Below are positions 1 through 7,878 of a stretch of DNA of 64,000 bases, one piece after another. The notes beneath the pieces are model-generated. The model had not been told where the DNA came from and did not search any database. It saw only the letters and a program-made list of their open reading frames with translations. The first letter of the stretch is position 1. Every line of letters begins with the position of its first letter. This stretch comes from DSSM01 sp964484125 (lineage in GTDB: Bacteria > Bacteroidota > Ignavibacteria > Tepidaquicellales > Tepidaquicellaceae), in NCBI GenBank assembly GCA_964484125.1, contig CAZAEK010000008.1, forward strand, positions 45,524 through 109,523, given 5' to 3'. The position numbers and the translations under genes are program-made.

Positions 1-1
1 A

Positions 2-628
2 ACTACATTTATTACATTAGTTATTACAGGTTTCGGTTTACTTTATCCTGAAGCTTTTTGGGTAAAATGGATAGTAGCTATTGTAGGGCAAAATGCATTT
101 GAGGCAAGAGGTGTTGTTCATAGAATTGCAGCAGTTGTTATGGTTATAGCTTCAGTTTATCATATTTTATATGTAGTATTTACTAAAAGAGGCAGAAGGT
201 TTGTAATTGATATGTGGTTTAAAATTCAGGATATCAAAGATATGTTTTCATACCTGAAATACATTGTTGGATTATCAAAAGAAAAACCGAAATTCGGAAG
301 GTTCAGCTATATTGAAAAAATGGAGTATTGGGCAGTTGTATGGGGTACAGTAGTTATGGGTGCTACAGGCGGAGTACTATGGTTTGAAAATGAATTTCTA
401 CCGATAATCGGAATGGATGGAATGTACATAGCAACAGCAATACATCTTTACGAAGCAATACTCGCATCATTGGCAATACTTGTCTGGCATTTTTATTTTA
501 TTTTTATAAATCCTGATGTATTTCCGATGAATAAGGCATGGATAACAGGTTACCTCACACATGAGCAAATGAAACACGAGCATCCTTTGGAACTTGAACA
601 AATTGAATCTGGTAACATAAAAAATTAA
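2..628 (+). CDS. cytochrome b / formate dehydrogenase gamma-like membrane subunit (5' partial)
   Basis: The reading frame is open from base 2, so the protein starts upstream; 208 residues are visible. It has several hydrophobic spans with histidines placed like b-heme ligands: VVHRIAAVV and VYHILYV near the start, and AIHLYEA and LVWHFYF near the end. This fits the di-heme cytochrome b family (formate dehydrogenase gamma, Ni-hydrogenase cytochrome b) that moves electrons between membrane quinone and periplasmic partners. The last ~30 residues are a charged cytoplasmic or periplasmic tail. A tetraheme cytochrome follows 72 bases downstream, so a quinol-to-cytochrome c role is likely. The exact subfamily cannot be fixed from a partial sequence. 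Confidence 0.8.
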   Translation, partial: TTFITLVITGFGLLYPEAFWVKWIVAIVGQNAFEARGVVHRIAAVVMVIASVYHILYVVFTKRGRRFVIDMWFKIQDIKDMFSYLKYIVGLSKEKPKFGRFSYIEKMEYWAVVWGTVVMGATGGVLWFENEFLPIIGMDGMYIATAIHLYEAILASLAILVWHFYFIFINPDVFPMNKAWITGYLTHEQMKHEHPLELEQIESGNIKN

Positions 629-700
629 CTTAATTTTACACTTGAATATAAAGATAAAAATATCTTATTTTCCATTAACCAAATTAACTAAAAAACTCCT

Positions 701-1258
701 ATGAAGGGCAAACAAACACTATTGACAATCACTGTAGTTGCGGCTATCGTACTTTCCTTCTCTGCATTTAATTTCTACCATGGTGTGGGACAGTTTAAAT
801 ACGTTGGCGTGACAAAATGTGTGGGCGCATGTCATAAAACAGACGCTCAGGGAAAACAGCTTGATATCTGGAAGAACTCAAAACATTCAATGGCATACAA
901 AACCCTTGAAACTCCTGAAGCAGATAAGATTGCAAAGGAAAAGGGTTTTGAAACTAAAGCAGCCGAAACTCCAAACTGTCTTAAATGTCACGTACTCGGT
1001 AAAGATATGGACCCCTCAGAATTTACAGAGACATTTGATAAAAAAGATGGAGTTCAGTGTGAAAGCTGTCATGGTCCCGGCTCTGAGTATAAGACAATGT
1101 CAATTATGAAAGACAAACAAAAATCAATTGAAAATGGACTTATTGTCCACACAGAAAAAGAAGCTTTTTGCACAAACTGTCATAATGCAGAGAGCCCAAC
1201 TTTTAAAGGATTTGAGTACGACAAGATGTGGGATGCAATAAAACATCCAAAGCCGTAA
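701..1258 (+). CDS. membrane-anchored tetraheme cytochrome c (c554-like)
   Basis: A 185-residue protein with one N-terminal hydrophobic segment (about residues 7-24) that is either an uncleaved anchor or a signal peptide. Heme sites are C40-VGA-C44-H45 (three residues between the cysteines, atypical), CLKCH at 93-97, CESCH at 120-124 and CTNCH at 157-161. The IWKNSKHSMAY stretch after the first site matches the distal-histidine region of cytochrome c554-type proteins. It probably takes electrons from the upstream cytochrome b and hands them to periplasmic cytochromes. A short overlapping frame at 819 is a shadow. Sure of a multiheme c; the partner is inferred from gene order. Confidence 0.85.
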   Translation: MKGKQTLLTITVVAAIVLSFSAFNFYHGVGQFKYVGVTKCVGACHKTDAQGKQLDIWKNSKHSMAYKTLETPEADKIAKEKGFETKAAETPNCLKCHVLGKDMDPSEFTETFDKKDGVQCESCHGPGSEYKTMSIMKDKQKSIENGLIVHTEKEAFCTNCHNAESPTFKGFEYDKMWDAIKHPKP

Positions 1259-1285
1259 TTTATTTTTGATAGTTAATAAGTCATT

Positions 1286-1310
1286 CCCGTTCCGGGAAAG
1301 CCGGAACGGG
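1286..1310 (+). terminator. strong hairpin between the tetraheme cytochrome and the barrel gene
   Basis: A perfect 10-bp GC-rich stem (CCCGTTCCGG at 1286-1295, complement at 1301-1310) closes a GAAAG loop. The following bases are T/A-rich but lack a clear T-run, so this may be a weak terminator, an attenuator or an mRNA-stabilising end that sets different levels for the two flanking genes. Confidence 0.5.
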
Positions 1311-1337
1311 TAAATTATTAAAAACCGTATTATAAAT

Positions 1338-2642
1338 ATGATGAGAAAATTTATCTACTTTTTAATTCCTCTTTTTGTGGTTCTCTTCACTTCTACAGGT
1401 TTATATTCTCAAACTGTTAATGCAAGGTTCAGCACTTCTTTTTATACCTGGGAAAGATATGACTCAATCGGTTCTGAATCTTCCACTAAACATTTGAGGG
1501 CATACCAGAATATTCTGCTTGATGTCTCGCAGAAAAAATGGTCTTTCAATACCAATGCTCAGCTTGAAGGGGATATAATAGAAAAATCCGGAAGAGGATT
1601 TAGCTACAGATTTTATAGTCTGTATATTAAAGGGTCAAACCTGTTTGATGTAATGGATGTCAGACTCGGAAGGCAATATGTCTCAGCCGGTGTTGGCAGG
1701 GGATATATTGACGGAGCACATCTGAAATTCAAACTCGGTAAAAGTAAAGAGTATCAACTTACTGCATACGGAGGCGGACTTTCACCACTCTCATACGATT
1801 TCGATTATGGAGAAAAATATCAATTAAAAGATAATTTTTCCATTGGTGCGATGTTTCAGTATTACGGTGTAAAAGACTTAATGCTTGGTGTAAGTTATTA
1901 TAACAAACACAGAGCCGTACCGAGTTACTATGCCCCAAGACTTGACAGCGCTCTTTTTACAAAGATTGTTGAAATTCAAACTGAGCCATTTGCTGATCAA
2001 CTCGCAGGATTTGATTTTTCTTTTTTCAAGCCATCTTATCAGGCAATGGGAAAGGTTTACTATGATATAAACCTTAAAAAACTTTACAGGGCTGATTTGA
2101 ATGCGGGTTTTAATGTTGCCGAAAATCTGCGTTTTAATTTCGGATTTTTATATCGCGAACCACAGATAAGCTATAATACCATTTTCTGGGTTTTTCAGCA
2201 TAAGCCGCTTTCCGAATTTGAAGCAGGATTGGATTATACACTTCTTAAAAAATATAATATATATTTCAAGGTTTCTGACGTGATGTATGATAACGATAAT
2301 TCTGCAAAATTCTCATTTGGCTTTTCACATGCAAACTATGGAATTTCATTTGTAAAATATACTGGTTATGCAGGAGAGTCTGACGGAGCATTTGGTTATT
2401 TCAATTATGAGTTGCTGAGGTCAAAACTTGCAATAACATCAGGTCTTAATTATTCCAACTATAGTATTAAAAATTATTCTGAAGATAAAGTAAGTGCGTT
2501 TTCAGGAATTCTCGGATTAGTTTACAGGCCTGTTGACCATTTCACCATTGATTTACAGGGACAGATTATTACGAACAAAATTTATAAGACGGATACAAGA
2601 ATATTGCTTGGTTTTAATTACTGGTTATTTAAGAAATTTTAA
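1338..2642 (+). CDS. outer-membrane beta-barrel protein, candidate porin of a cytochrome conduit
   Basis: A 434-residue protein with a signal peptide ending near residue 25 (LYSQ). The mature part is rich in alternating aromatic/polar strands and ends in phenylalanine (WLFKKF), the usual C-terminal signature recognised by the barrel assembly machine. No cysteine is seen. It has the RLGRQYVSAGVGRGYIDG stretch often seen in outer-membrane proteins encoded beside multiheme cytochromes. It lies between a tetraheme and a 14-heme cytochrome, so a role as the pore through which a cytochrome crosses the outer membrane is plausible, as MtrB does in other bacteria. No clear sequence match to MtrB is visible. 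Start could be either of the two leading ATGs. Confidence 0.7.
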   Translation: MMRKFIYFLIPLFVVLFTSTGLYSQTVNARFSTSFYTWERYDSIGSESSTKHLRAYQNILLDVSQKKWSFNTNAQLEGDIIEKSGRGFSYRFYSLYIKGSNLFDVMDVRLGRQYVSAGVGRGYIDGAHLKFKLGKSKEYQLTAYGGGLSPLSYDFDYGEKYQLKDNFSIGAMFQYYGVKDLMLGVSYYNKHRAVPSYYAPRLDSALFTKIVEIQTEPFADQLAGFDFSFFKPSYQAMGKVYYDINLKKLYRADLNAGFNVAENLRFNFGFLYREPQISYNTIFWVFQHKPLSEFEAGLDYTLLKKYNIYFKVSDVMYDNDNSAKFSFGFSHANYGISFVKYTGYAGESDGAFGYFNYELLRSKLAITSGLNYSNYSIKNYSEDKVSAFSGILGLVYRPVDHFTIDLQGQIITNKIYKTDTRILLGFNYWLFKKF

Positions 2643-2653
2643 AATTCAACATT

Positions 2654-3913
2654 ATGAGAATTATGAAATTTTACACTTTGCTGATTACATGTCTGACTTT
2701 TTTCGTTACTATAACTGCCTATAATTTTTATTCGGGCGGGACAGTTACCTCAAAAAGTATTTTTACAAAACACGTAATAGCAAAGGACAATCCTGATAAC
2801 AGGACAATTATCAAATTCAATCACTCTAAACATCTGAAAGACGCAGGGGTACAATGTACTGATTGTCATACTAAAGCTCCAAATTCTGTTAATGCCCTCG
2901 AAAGTCTTGTCCCGGTAAAAGCTGCCTGTGCAAACTGTCATGATGTTGAAAATAAAAATGAATGCAGTCTATGTCATTTTGAAGGAGTTTTTAAAAAGCT
3001 TGTTCCAACTCTCAAGGAATTACATTTCAGCCATAAGAAACATGTAAAAGACAGTAAAATGCAATGCCTTGATTGCCATAGAAATATGCCCGAGTATAAA
3101 TATTCAAGTGATAATCCTCAAAAATATCCGGAAATGGAAATATGTGCCAAATGTCATAACGATGTAGAAGCGACAATGAGCTGTGAGAAATGTCATACAA
3201 ATCTGACTAATCTGAAACCGATGAATCATCTTCAGTCAAACTTTCTCAATGAGCATAAATGGGTATTTGAAGCTTCAAATGAAAAAAATAATTGTATGAT
3301 GTGCCATTCGGATAATTTCTGTCAGGTTTGCCACAGTGCCGGGAAATATAACGGTTCGAATACAAAAAAAGATTTTTATGCCCCTTATTGGACAAAGAAT
3401 TCAGGTACAAGAATTGACAGAGCGGAATTACAAAAACTAAATACAGTTCATACTCTTAATTACCTTTATACTCACGGAATAGAAGCATTACATAAATCTT
3501 ATGAGTGTAAAACCTGTCATGATCCGGTAGAGTTCTGTTCTGCCTGCCATAAGACGGGCGGTAATCTTGTAACTGGTTTCATGCCCAAAAGCCATCTTGT
3601 ACCAAATTTCAAAACTTTCGGTGTAGGAACAGGTGGCGGATTACACGCTGAACTTGCAAGAAAGGATATTGAATCATGTCAGGCATGTCATGATGTGAAC
3701 GGCGGTGATCAGATCTGTATAAAGTGTCATTTCGATAATGATGGAGTGAAAGGTACGAATCCCAGAACACATGAATGGGGATTTATGAAAGATGAAAAAG
3801 GAATCTGGCACGAAACACAGGGAGCTATTTGTTTCAGATGCCATACTGATGCAAATGCAAGACCAAATGGAATAGCCGGAATAGGATTCTGTGGCTATTG
3901 CCATGGTAAATAA
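2654..3913 (+). CDS. 14-heme periplasmic cytochrome c
   Basis: A 419-residue protein with an N-terminal signal segment and fourteen canonical CXXCH sites: CTDCH, CANCH, CSLCH, CLDCH, CAKCH, CEKCH, CMMCH, CQVCH, CKTCH, CSACH, CQACH, CIKCH, CFRCH and CGYCH. Motifs such as FNHSKH and FSHKKH resemble the distal ligands of cytochrome c3/c7-type modules. Such a chain of hemes is a molecular wire, and the position just after the barrel gene (11 bases) suggests that it sits in or against that barrel. The first ATG (2654) and one three codons later (2663) are both possible starts. Heme count is read directly; the conduit role is inferred. Confidence 0.9.
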   Translation: MRIMKFYTLLITCLTFFVTITAYNFYSGGTVTSKSIFTKHVIAKDNPDNRTIIKFNHSKHLKDAGVQCTDCHTKAPNSVNALESLVPVKAACANCHDVENKNECSLCHFEGVFKKLVPTLKELHFSHKKHVKDSKMQCLDCHRNMPEYKYSSDNPQKYPEMEICAKCHNDVEATMSCEKCHTNLTNLKPMNHLQSNFLNEHKWVFEASNEKNNCMMCHSDNFCQVCHSAGKYNGSNTKKDFYAPYWTKNSGTRIDRAELQKLNTVHTLNYLYTHGIEALHKSYECKTCHDPVEFCSACHKTGGNLVTGFMPKSHLVPNFKTFGVGTGGGLHAELARKDIESCQACHDVNGGDQICIKCHFDNDGVKGTNPRTHEWGFMKDEKGIWHETQGAICFRCHTDANARPNGIAGIGFCGYCHGK

Positions 3914-3953
3914 ATAAAATTAATAATAAAAGTTAATTGAATATTTAGTCAAT

Positions 3954-4826
3954 ATGAAAAAAAATAATCTTTTATATCTTCTTTTAATACCTGTGGTTAT
4001 AATAATAATTACTTTATATAGCTGCAGTAAACTGGAAGATAATCTTGTAAATGCTCCTAAGGCAGGAATACATCCCGAGGGCTGGACCAACCCTGTAAAT
4101 GAAAATTTTCACGGAAAGTATTTTTACTCGAATAAATGGGATTTTAAATTTTGTACACAATGTCACGGTGCTGATTATAATGGAGGTAACACGGGTAAAA
4201 GCTGTAATGATCCTGCATGCCATGGAAGTTCAACACCTGAAGATTGCAGACTATGCCATGGAGACAGGAGTACTACAATTTTCCCGCCTGTTGGACTAAA
4301 TGGCTCAACCTCAGTTACTTATATTGGTGTTGGTACTCATAACACACATTTGAACAAAGATAGTACTCTCAGGAATTCAGCAAGAGTAAGATGTGTTTCA
4401 TGCCACCCTTCTATAACAGGTTTTTATGACCCGAAACATATTGGTACGAATCCGGATAACATTGCTGATGTTGTATTTGATTCTCTTTCCAAAACCTCAA
4501 CAGACGGAATAACTCCAAACCCTGTCTGGAATAGAAATAATCCACAGTCATGCTCAGAGACTTATTGTCATGGAAATTTCAAAAATGGAAATTACAGACT
4601 AAATCCTGCTTCAATGATTAATCCTTCCTGGACAGATCCTAATTCTGTATATTGTGGTACCTGCCATGGAAATCCGGGAACAGGAAATCCTCTGCCGGGC
4701 GGTACACACCTGCAGGGATTTACAATTTATAATTGCTATTTCTGCCATGGTTCGGTTATCAGCAATACAGGAAATATTATAAATAAATCAAAACATATAA
4801 ACGGAATCGTTAATATGAATCAGTAA
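3954..4826 (+). CDS. heptaheme cytochrome lipoprotein, CX4CH/CX2CH type
   Basis: A 290-residue protein with a lipobox (LYSC24) after a hydrophobic segment, so lipid-anchored to a membrane, probably the outer one. It has five normal sites (CTQCH, CRLCH, CVSCH, CGTCH, CYFCH) and two with four residues between cysteines (CNDPACH at 84-90 and CSETYCH). This mix is the hallmark of the Geobacter-type CxxxxCH/CxxCH family (TIGR01904). It lies 40 bases after the 14-heme gene and is followed by a terminator, so it probably closes the transcript. Likely an outer-surface electron acceptor for the conduit. The attachment side of the membrane cannot be read from sequence. Confidence 0.85.
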   Translation: MKKNNLLYLLLIPVVIIIITLYSCSKLEDNLVNAPKAGIHPEGWTNPVNENFHGKYFYSNKWDFKFCTQCHGADYNGGNTGKSCNDPACHGSSTPEDCRLCHGDRSTTIFPPVGLNGSTSVTYIGVGTHNTHLNKDSTLRNSARVRCVSCHPSITGFYDPKHIGTNPDNIADVVFDSLSKTSTDGITPNPVWNRNNPQSCSETYCHGNFKNGNYRLNPASMINPSWTDPNSVYCGTCHGNPGTGNPLPGGTHLQGFTIYNCYFCHGSVISNTGNIINKSKHINGIVNMNQ

Positions 4827-4852
4827 ATATATATTTCATCAAGATTTAATTA

Positions 4853-4887
4853 AAAAGAGGTTGCCCAAAAGTAGCCTCTTTTTTTAT
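4853..4887 (+). terminator. intrinsic terminator after the heptaheme gene
   Basis: AAAAGAGG at 4853-4860 pairs with CCTCTTTT at 4875-4882 across a 14-base loop and runs into a T-tract. It ends the cytochrome transcript before the T9SS cytochrome gene, which therefore needs its own promoter. Confidence 0.7.
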
Positions 4888-5008
4888 TAAATTTTATATA
4901 CCTTATTAAACACGGGGTATTTTTCCACACAAAGAAAATTTATTGTCCAAATATACCCATAAAAAGTAAACCTGAATTTTATTTCTTTAAAAAATTATAA
5001 ATTTAATT

Positions 5009-5024
5009 TGGCACAAAAATTGAT
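5009..5024 (+). promoter_or_regulatory. sigma-54-like promoter candidate
   Basis: TGGCAC at 5009-5014, five bases, then TTGAT at 5020-5024. The sigma-54 consensus is TGGCAC-N5-TTGCA, so the -24 element is perfect and the -12 element differs at its GC dinucleotide (GA). A start near 5035 would give a leader of about 35 bases to the ATG at 5069. It sits between a terminator and a gene with a strong GGAGGT ribosome site at 5058-5063. Confidence 0.4.
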
Positions 5025-5068
5025 ATGTATGTCTAAAATTATCTTTTAAAAATAAACGGAGGTCACTA

Positions 5069-6463
5069 ATGAAAAGATATTTTTCGTTTTTTTTGATAGT
5101 TTCAATAATCTTCATTTCTGAGTCTCTATTCTCGCAGTCAACAAGTTTTCATATGTTGAGAAAAGGACATGCAAATTTTTATGCTTCAACAAATGGTGGA
5201 TTTGAAACTATATCAAATATTCCGATTAATGCTCTGCGCTGTTTGAAATGTCATCCGGGCAAATTGGCAAATAATACACCAATTGATACTGCAACTTATG
5301 CACCTTCCTGCAATGATTGCCATAATTTTTCTGCAGGAACTTCAGTGCCAGATACAATATGTCTGAGATGTCACAGCAGGCAAAAAGTTGAAAGAGCAAA
5401 TTTCACAGACAAACACAGATCTGCAGGAATGACTTGCGTAACCTGTCATATTAAGGATGAACTACATGCAGATGCAACTCCTTATTTTTCAGGGTTCGAT
5501 ACTATTCAGGGTAAAACATGTACAACAGTTGGTTGTCATAACAACGTCCCTGTAACTCCTGACGATTCACTTGCTCACGCAATTCACAACAGCAAGCTCG
5601 AATGTGCCACATGCCATGCAAGGTCTCAGATAACCTGTTACAACTGCCACTTTGAAACAGAAATCTGGCAGGGAATGAGAGGATTTAAAAGACCAATTGG
5701 CCAATATAAAGGTTTCATAATGCTCGGAAGATATACCAAAACCGGAAAGGTAGGTATTGTCAATTATCAGTCAATTATCTATCAGGGCAATAAAACATTT
5801 AATGCATGGGGTCCGTATTATCCTCATACGATAATGCCAAAGGATTCAACACGCGGCTGCTCCGAATGTCACAACGCTCCAACTATTCAGGAATACAATA
5901 CAACAACAAAAATCGTTGTTGCAAAATGGGATTCTACTCTTACACCAAAGAAAATAGTTCACACTCAGGGAATGATTCCTGTTCCACCTGATTATTTAAC
6001 TTCTTTGGTTTTTGATTTTGCAAACTATATTGGCAGAGTTGATACAACATATACAGACCCGACCAAATGGGTATATGCCAAAACCGGTTTAACAGGAAAT
6101 CAGATGCTATCGAGATATGTAATGCCTTTAACTGCGGCACAGATGACGGCACTTGGCTCAACTATCGGTATCACACCAATCAGCACCGAGGTACCAGGTA
6201 ATTTTGAATTATTCCAAAACTATCCAAATCCGTTCAACCCGAGCACAGTTATCAAATTTAATATTGCAAAGACTGCAAACGTTTCGATAAATGTATATAA
6301 TTCACTTGGTAAACTTGTTACAACATTAGTATCGCAGAAATTGAATTCGGGTACATATCAGGTTGATTTTGATGGCAAAGAACTTTCCAGTGGTATTTAT
6401 TTCTACACAATGAATATTGACGGAAAGGTATCAGCTGCTAAAAAGATGCTGTTGGTAAAGTAA
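5069..6463 (+). CDS. octaheme cytochrome c with T9SS sorting domain
   Basis: A 464-residue secreted protein. A signal peptide ends near residue 23 (LFSQ). Eight heme sites follow: CLKCH, CNDCH, CLRCH, CVTCH, CTTVGCH (four-residue spacing), CATCH, CYNCH and CSECH. The last ~90 residues form a T9SS type A sorting domain with NYPNPFNPSTVIKF, a central VYNSLGKLV strand, SGIYFY and a terminal Lys. The protein should be matured with heme in the periplasm, then exported by T9SS and fixed on or released from the cell surface. It has its own ribosome site (GGAGGT), a candidate sigma-54-like promoter and flanking terminators, so it is a separate unit. An extracellular terminal reductase or wire is the likely role. 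Confidence 0.88.
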   Translation: MKRYFSFFLIVSIIFISESLFSQSTSFHMLRKGHANFYASTNGGFETISNIPINALRCLKCHPGKLANNTPIDTATYAPSCNDCHNFSAGTSVPDTICLRCHSRQKVERANFTDKHRSAGMTCVTCHIKDELHADATPYFSGFDTIQGKTCTTVGCHNNVPVTPDDSLAHAIHNSKLECATCHARSQITCYNCHFETEIWQGMRGFKRPIGQYKGFIMLGRYTKTGKVGIVNYQSIIYQGNKTFNAWGPYYPHTIMPKDSTRGCSECHNAPTIQEYNTTTKIVVAKWDSTLTPKKIVHTQGMIPVPPDYLTSLVFDFANYIGRVDTTYTDPTKWVYAKTGLTGNQMLSRYVMPLTAAQMTALGSTIGITPISTEVPGNFELFQNYPNPFNPSTVIKFNIAKTANVSINVYNSLGKLVTTLVSQKLNSGTYQVDFDGKELSSGIYFYTMNIDGKVSAAKKMLLVK

Positions 6464-6492
6464 GATTGAACATTTTTTCATATTTTTAAAAA

Positions 6493-6534
6493 GAGACCGG
6501 TTCCGATATTTGTCGGGACCGGTCTCAGTTTTTA
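6493..6534 (+). terminator. intrinsic terminator after the T9SS cytochrome
   Basis: A 14-bp stem (GAGACCGGTTCCGA at 6493-6506 with TCGGGACCGGTCTC at 6513-6526, one G-T pair) with a six-base loop is followed by AGTTTTT. About 180 bases of AT-rich sequence follow before the next gene; no other element is clear there. Confidence 0.85.
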
Positions 6535-6708
6535 GGAATATTACAAATTATTCTGTTATTTTAACAAAAAAACAAATCAGAATTATTAATAAAGTATTTT
6601 TGTTTAGTATTTTGAATAAGATATATACAAATTTGTTTTCTAATTGTTTATTATATTTGCTAAAAAAATTATTTTAAGTATATTTATCGCAATAAAAATT
6701 TAATATAG

Positions 6709-7170
6709 ATGAAATATTTAACATTACTTACTATTATTCTGGTTTTTATAGCTGGTTGTTCAAAAATGGAAGAAAAAAAAGAAACAACAGGCAATAAAAC
6801 AATGCCCCCGGTAACAAAAGACGGAATGAATAATCCACATTCAGACATGCCGGGAATGCAGAATAATTCAGATTCCAAAGGAAATGAACAAGCTTTAAAA
6901 TTATCACAGGAAGCGTTTGAGTTTGAGAAAATTTATGAGAAAAATAAAGACGAGAAGACTAAAAAACAGCTTATTGAAAAGCATCTTGCAGCTGCAAAAG
7001 AACTCTCTCCCTCTACCAATCCTGAACATATGAATAAGGAGACAATCAGAACATCTTTAAAACATTTTAAAAGAGTTCTTGAACTTGAGCCGGATAATGC
7101 AGATGCAAAAGCAGGAAAGGAAGAAATAGTTCAGATGTATGAAATGATAGGAGTTCCTTTACCGGAATAA
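6709..7170 (+). CDS. TPR-containing lipoprotein at the head of the ccm cluster
   Basis: A 153-residue protein with a lipobox (IAGC16), a Lys/Met-rich charged linker, and a C-terminal helical half with one recognisable TPR-like unit (LKHFKRVLELEPDNADAKAG). It is 38 bases before ccmC and on the same strand. In classical Ccm systems CcmI supplies a TPR domain that holds apocytochrome; this protein could fill that job, but no CcmH/CcmI sequence match is claimed. It carries no CXXC pair, so it is not a thioreductase. Function otherwise unknown. Confidence 0.6.
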   Translation: MKYLTLLTIILVFIAGCSKMEEKKETTGNKTMPPVTKDGMNNPHSDMPGMQNNSDSKGNEQALKLSQEAFEFEKIYEKNKDEKTKKQLIEKHLAAAKELSPSTNPEHMNKETIRTSLKHFKRVLELEPDNADAKAGKEEIVQMYEMIGVPLPE

Positions 7171-7172
7171 TT

Positions 7173-7203
7173 AGTTTATAAAGTTTATAAAGTTCATAAA
7201 GTA
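7173..7203. repeat. 9-base tandem repeat, AGTTTATAA type
   Basis: Three consecutive 9-base units (AGTTTATAA, AGTTTATAA, AGTTCATAA) and a partial fourth lie just after the stop codon of the TPR lipoprotein and run up to the start of ccmC. A related array occurs at 55735-55787. Confidence 0.7.
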
Positions 7204-7208
7204 TAGAA

Positions 7209-7868
7209 TTGAATATAATTTATAAATCTGCCGTTTTTATCATCATAACAGGAGTGTTACTGGCTGCATTCTTATCGCCAATTCCAAATATACCTGCTCT
7301 TGGCGAGAAAGCAAGGATAATTTTCCTTCATGTTCCGACTGCATGGCTTAGCGTAGTAGCTTTTTTAATTTCTATGATATATTCAGTCATATATCTTAAA
7401 AAAAGAGATATATTCGCTGATATAAAAGCATTTGCCTCGGCTGAGATCGGATTTTTATTTTGTATTCTTGCAACAGTTACAGGTTCAGTTTGGGCAAAAT
7501 TCAGTTGGGGTTCTTTCTGGAACTGGGATCCGAGGGAGACTTCAATTTTTATCCTTTTGCTTATTTATGGAGCTTATTTCTCATTAAGGTCAGCTATAGA
7601 TAATCCGGAACAAAAAGCTAAACTCGCATCTGTATATTCCATTATTGCTTTTATAACTGTACCTTTTTTCATATTTATAATGCCGCGTCTTGTTGAGACG
7701 CTTCACCCTGACCCGATTATTAACGACAGGGGCAAAATAAATATGTCACCGAATATGCAGATAATATTTTTCAGTTCATTAGCTGGATTTACTATGCTTT
7801 TTTTCTGGATGTTAAATGTTAAGGTACGATTGGAAAATCTAAGAATTAAAAAAATTAATATAAACTAA
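7209..7868 (+). CDS. ccmC: heme-handling membrane protein CcmC
   Basis: A 219-residue membrane protein with six likely spans. The tryptophan-rich WWD motif (WGSFWNWDPRETS, about residues 100-112) and flanking histidines H41 (FLHVPTAW) and H166 (ETLHPDP) are the CcmC heme-binding features. CcmC loads heme onto CcmE on the periplasmic side of the inner membrane. The frame opens with TTG; no in-frame ATG exists before the conserved region, so TTG is the probable start. It is followed 10 bases later by ccmD. Confidence 0.93.
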   Translation: MNIIYKSAVFIIITGVLLAAFLSPIPNIPALGEKARIIFLHVPTAWLSVVAFLISMIYSVIYLKKRDIFADIKAFASAEIGFLFCILATVTGSVWAKFSWGSFWNWDPRETSIFILLLIYGAYFSLRSAIDNPEQKAKLASVYSIIAFITVPFFIFIMPRLVETLHPDPIINDRGKINMSPNMQIIFFSSLAGFTMLFFWMLNVKVRLENLRIKKININ

Positions 7869-7878
7869 AGAATAATTT

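Noticed and set aside
6652..6659. TATATTTG, a possible Bacteroidota -7 box upstream of the TPR lipoprotein
   Set aside because: The matching -33 TTTG is only 16 bases away instead of 19-21, and such words are common in DNA this AT-rich.
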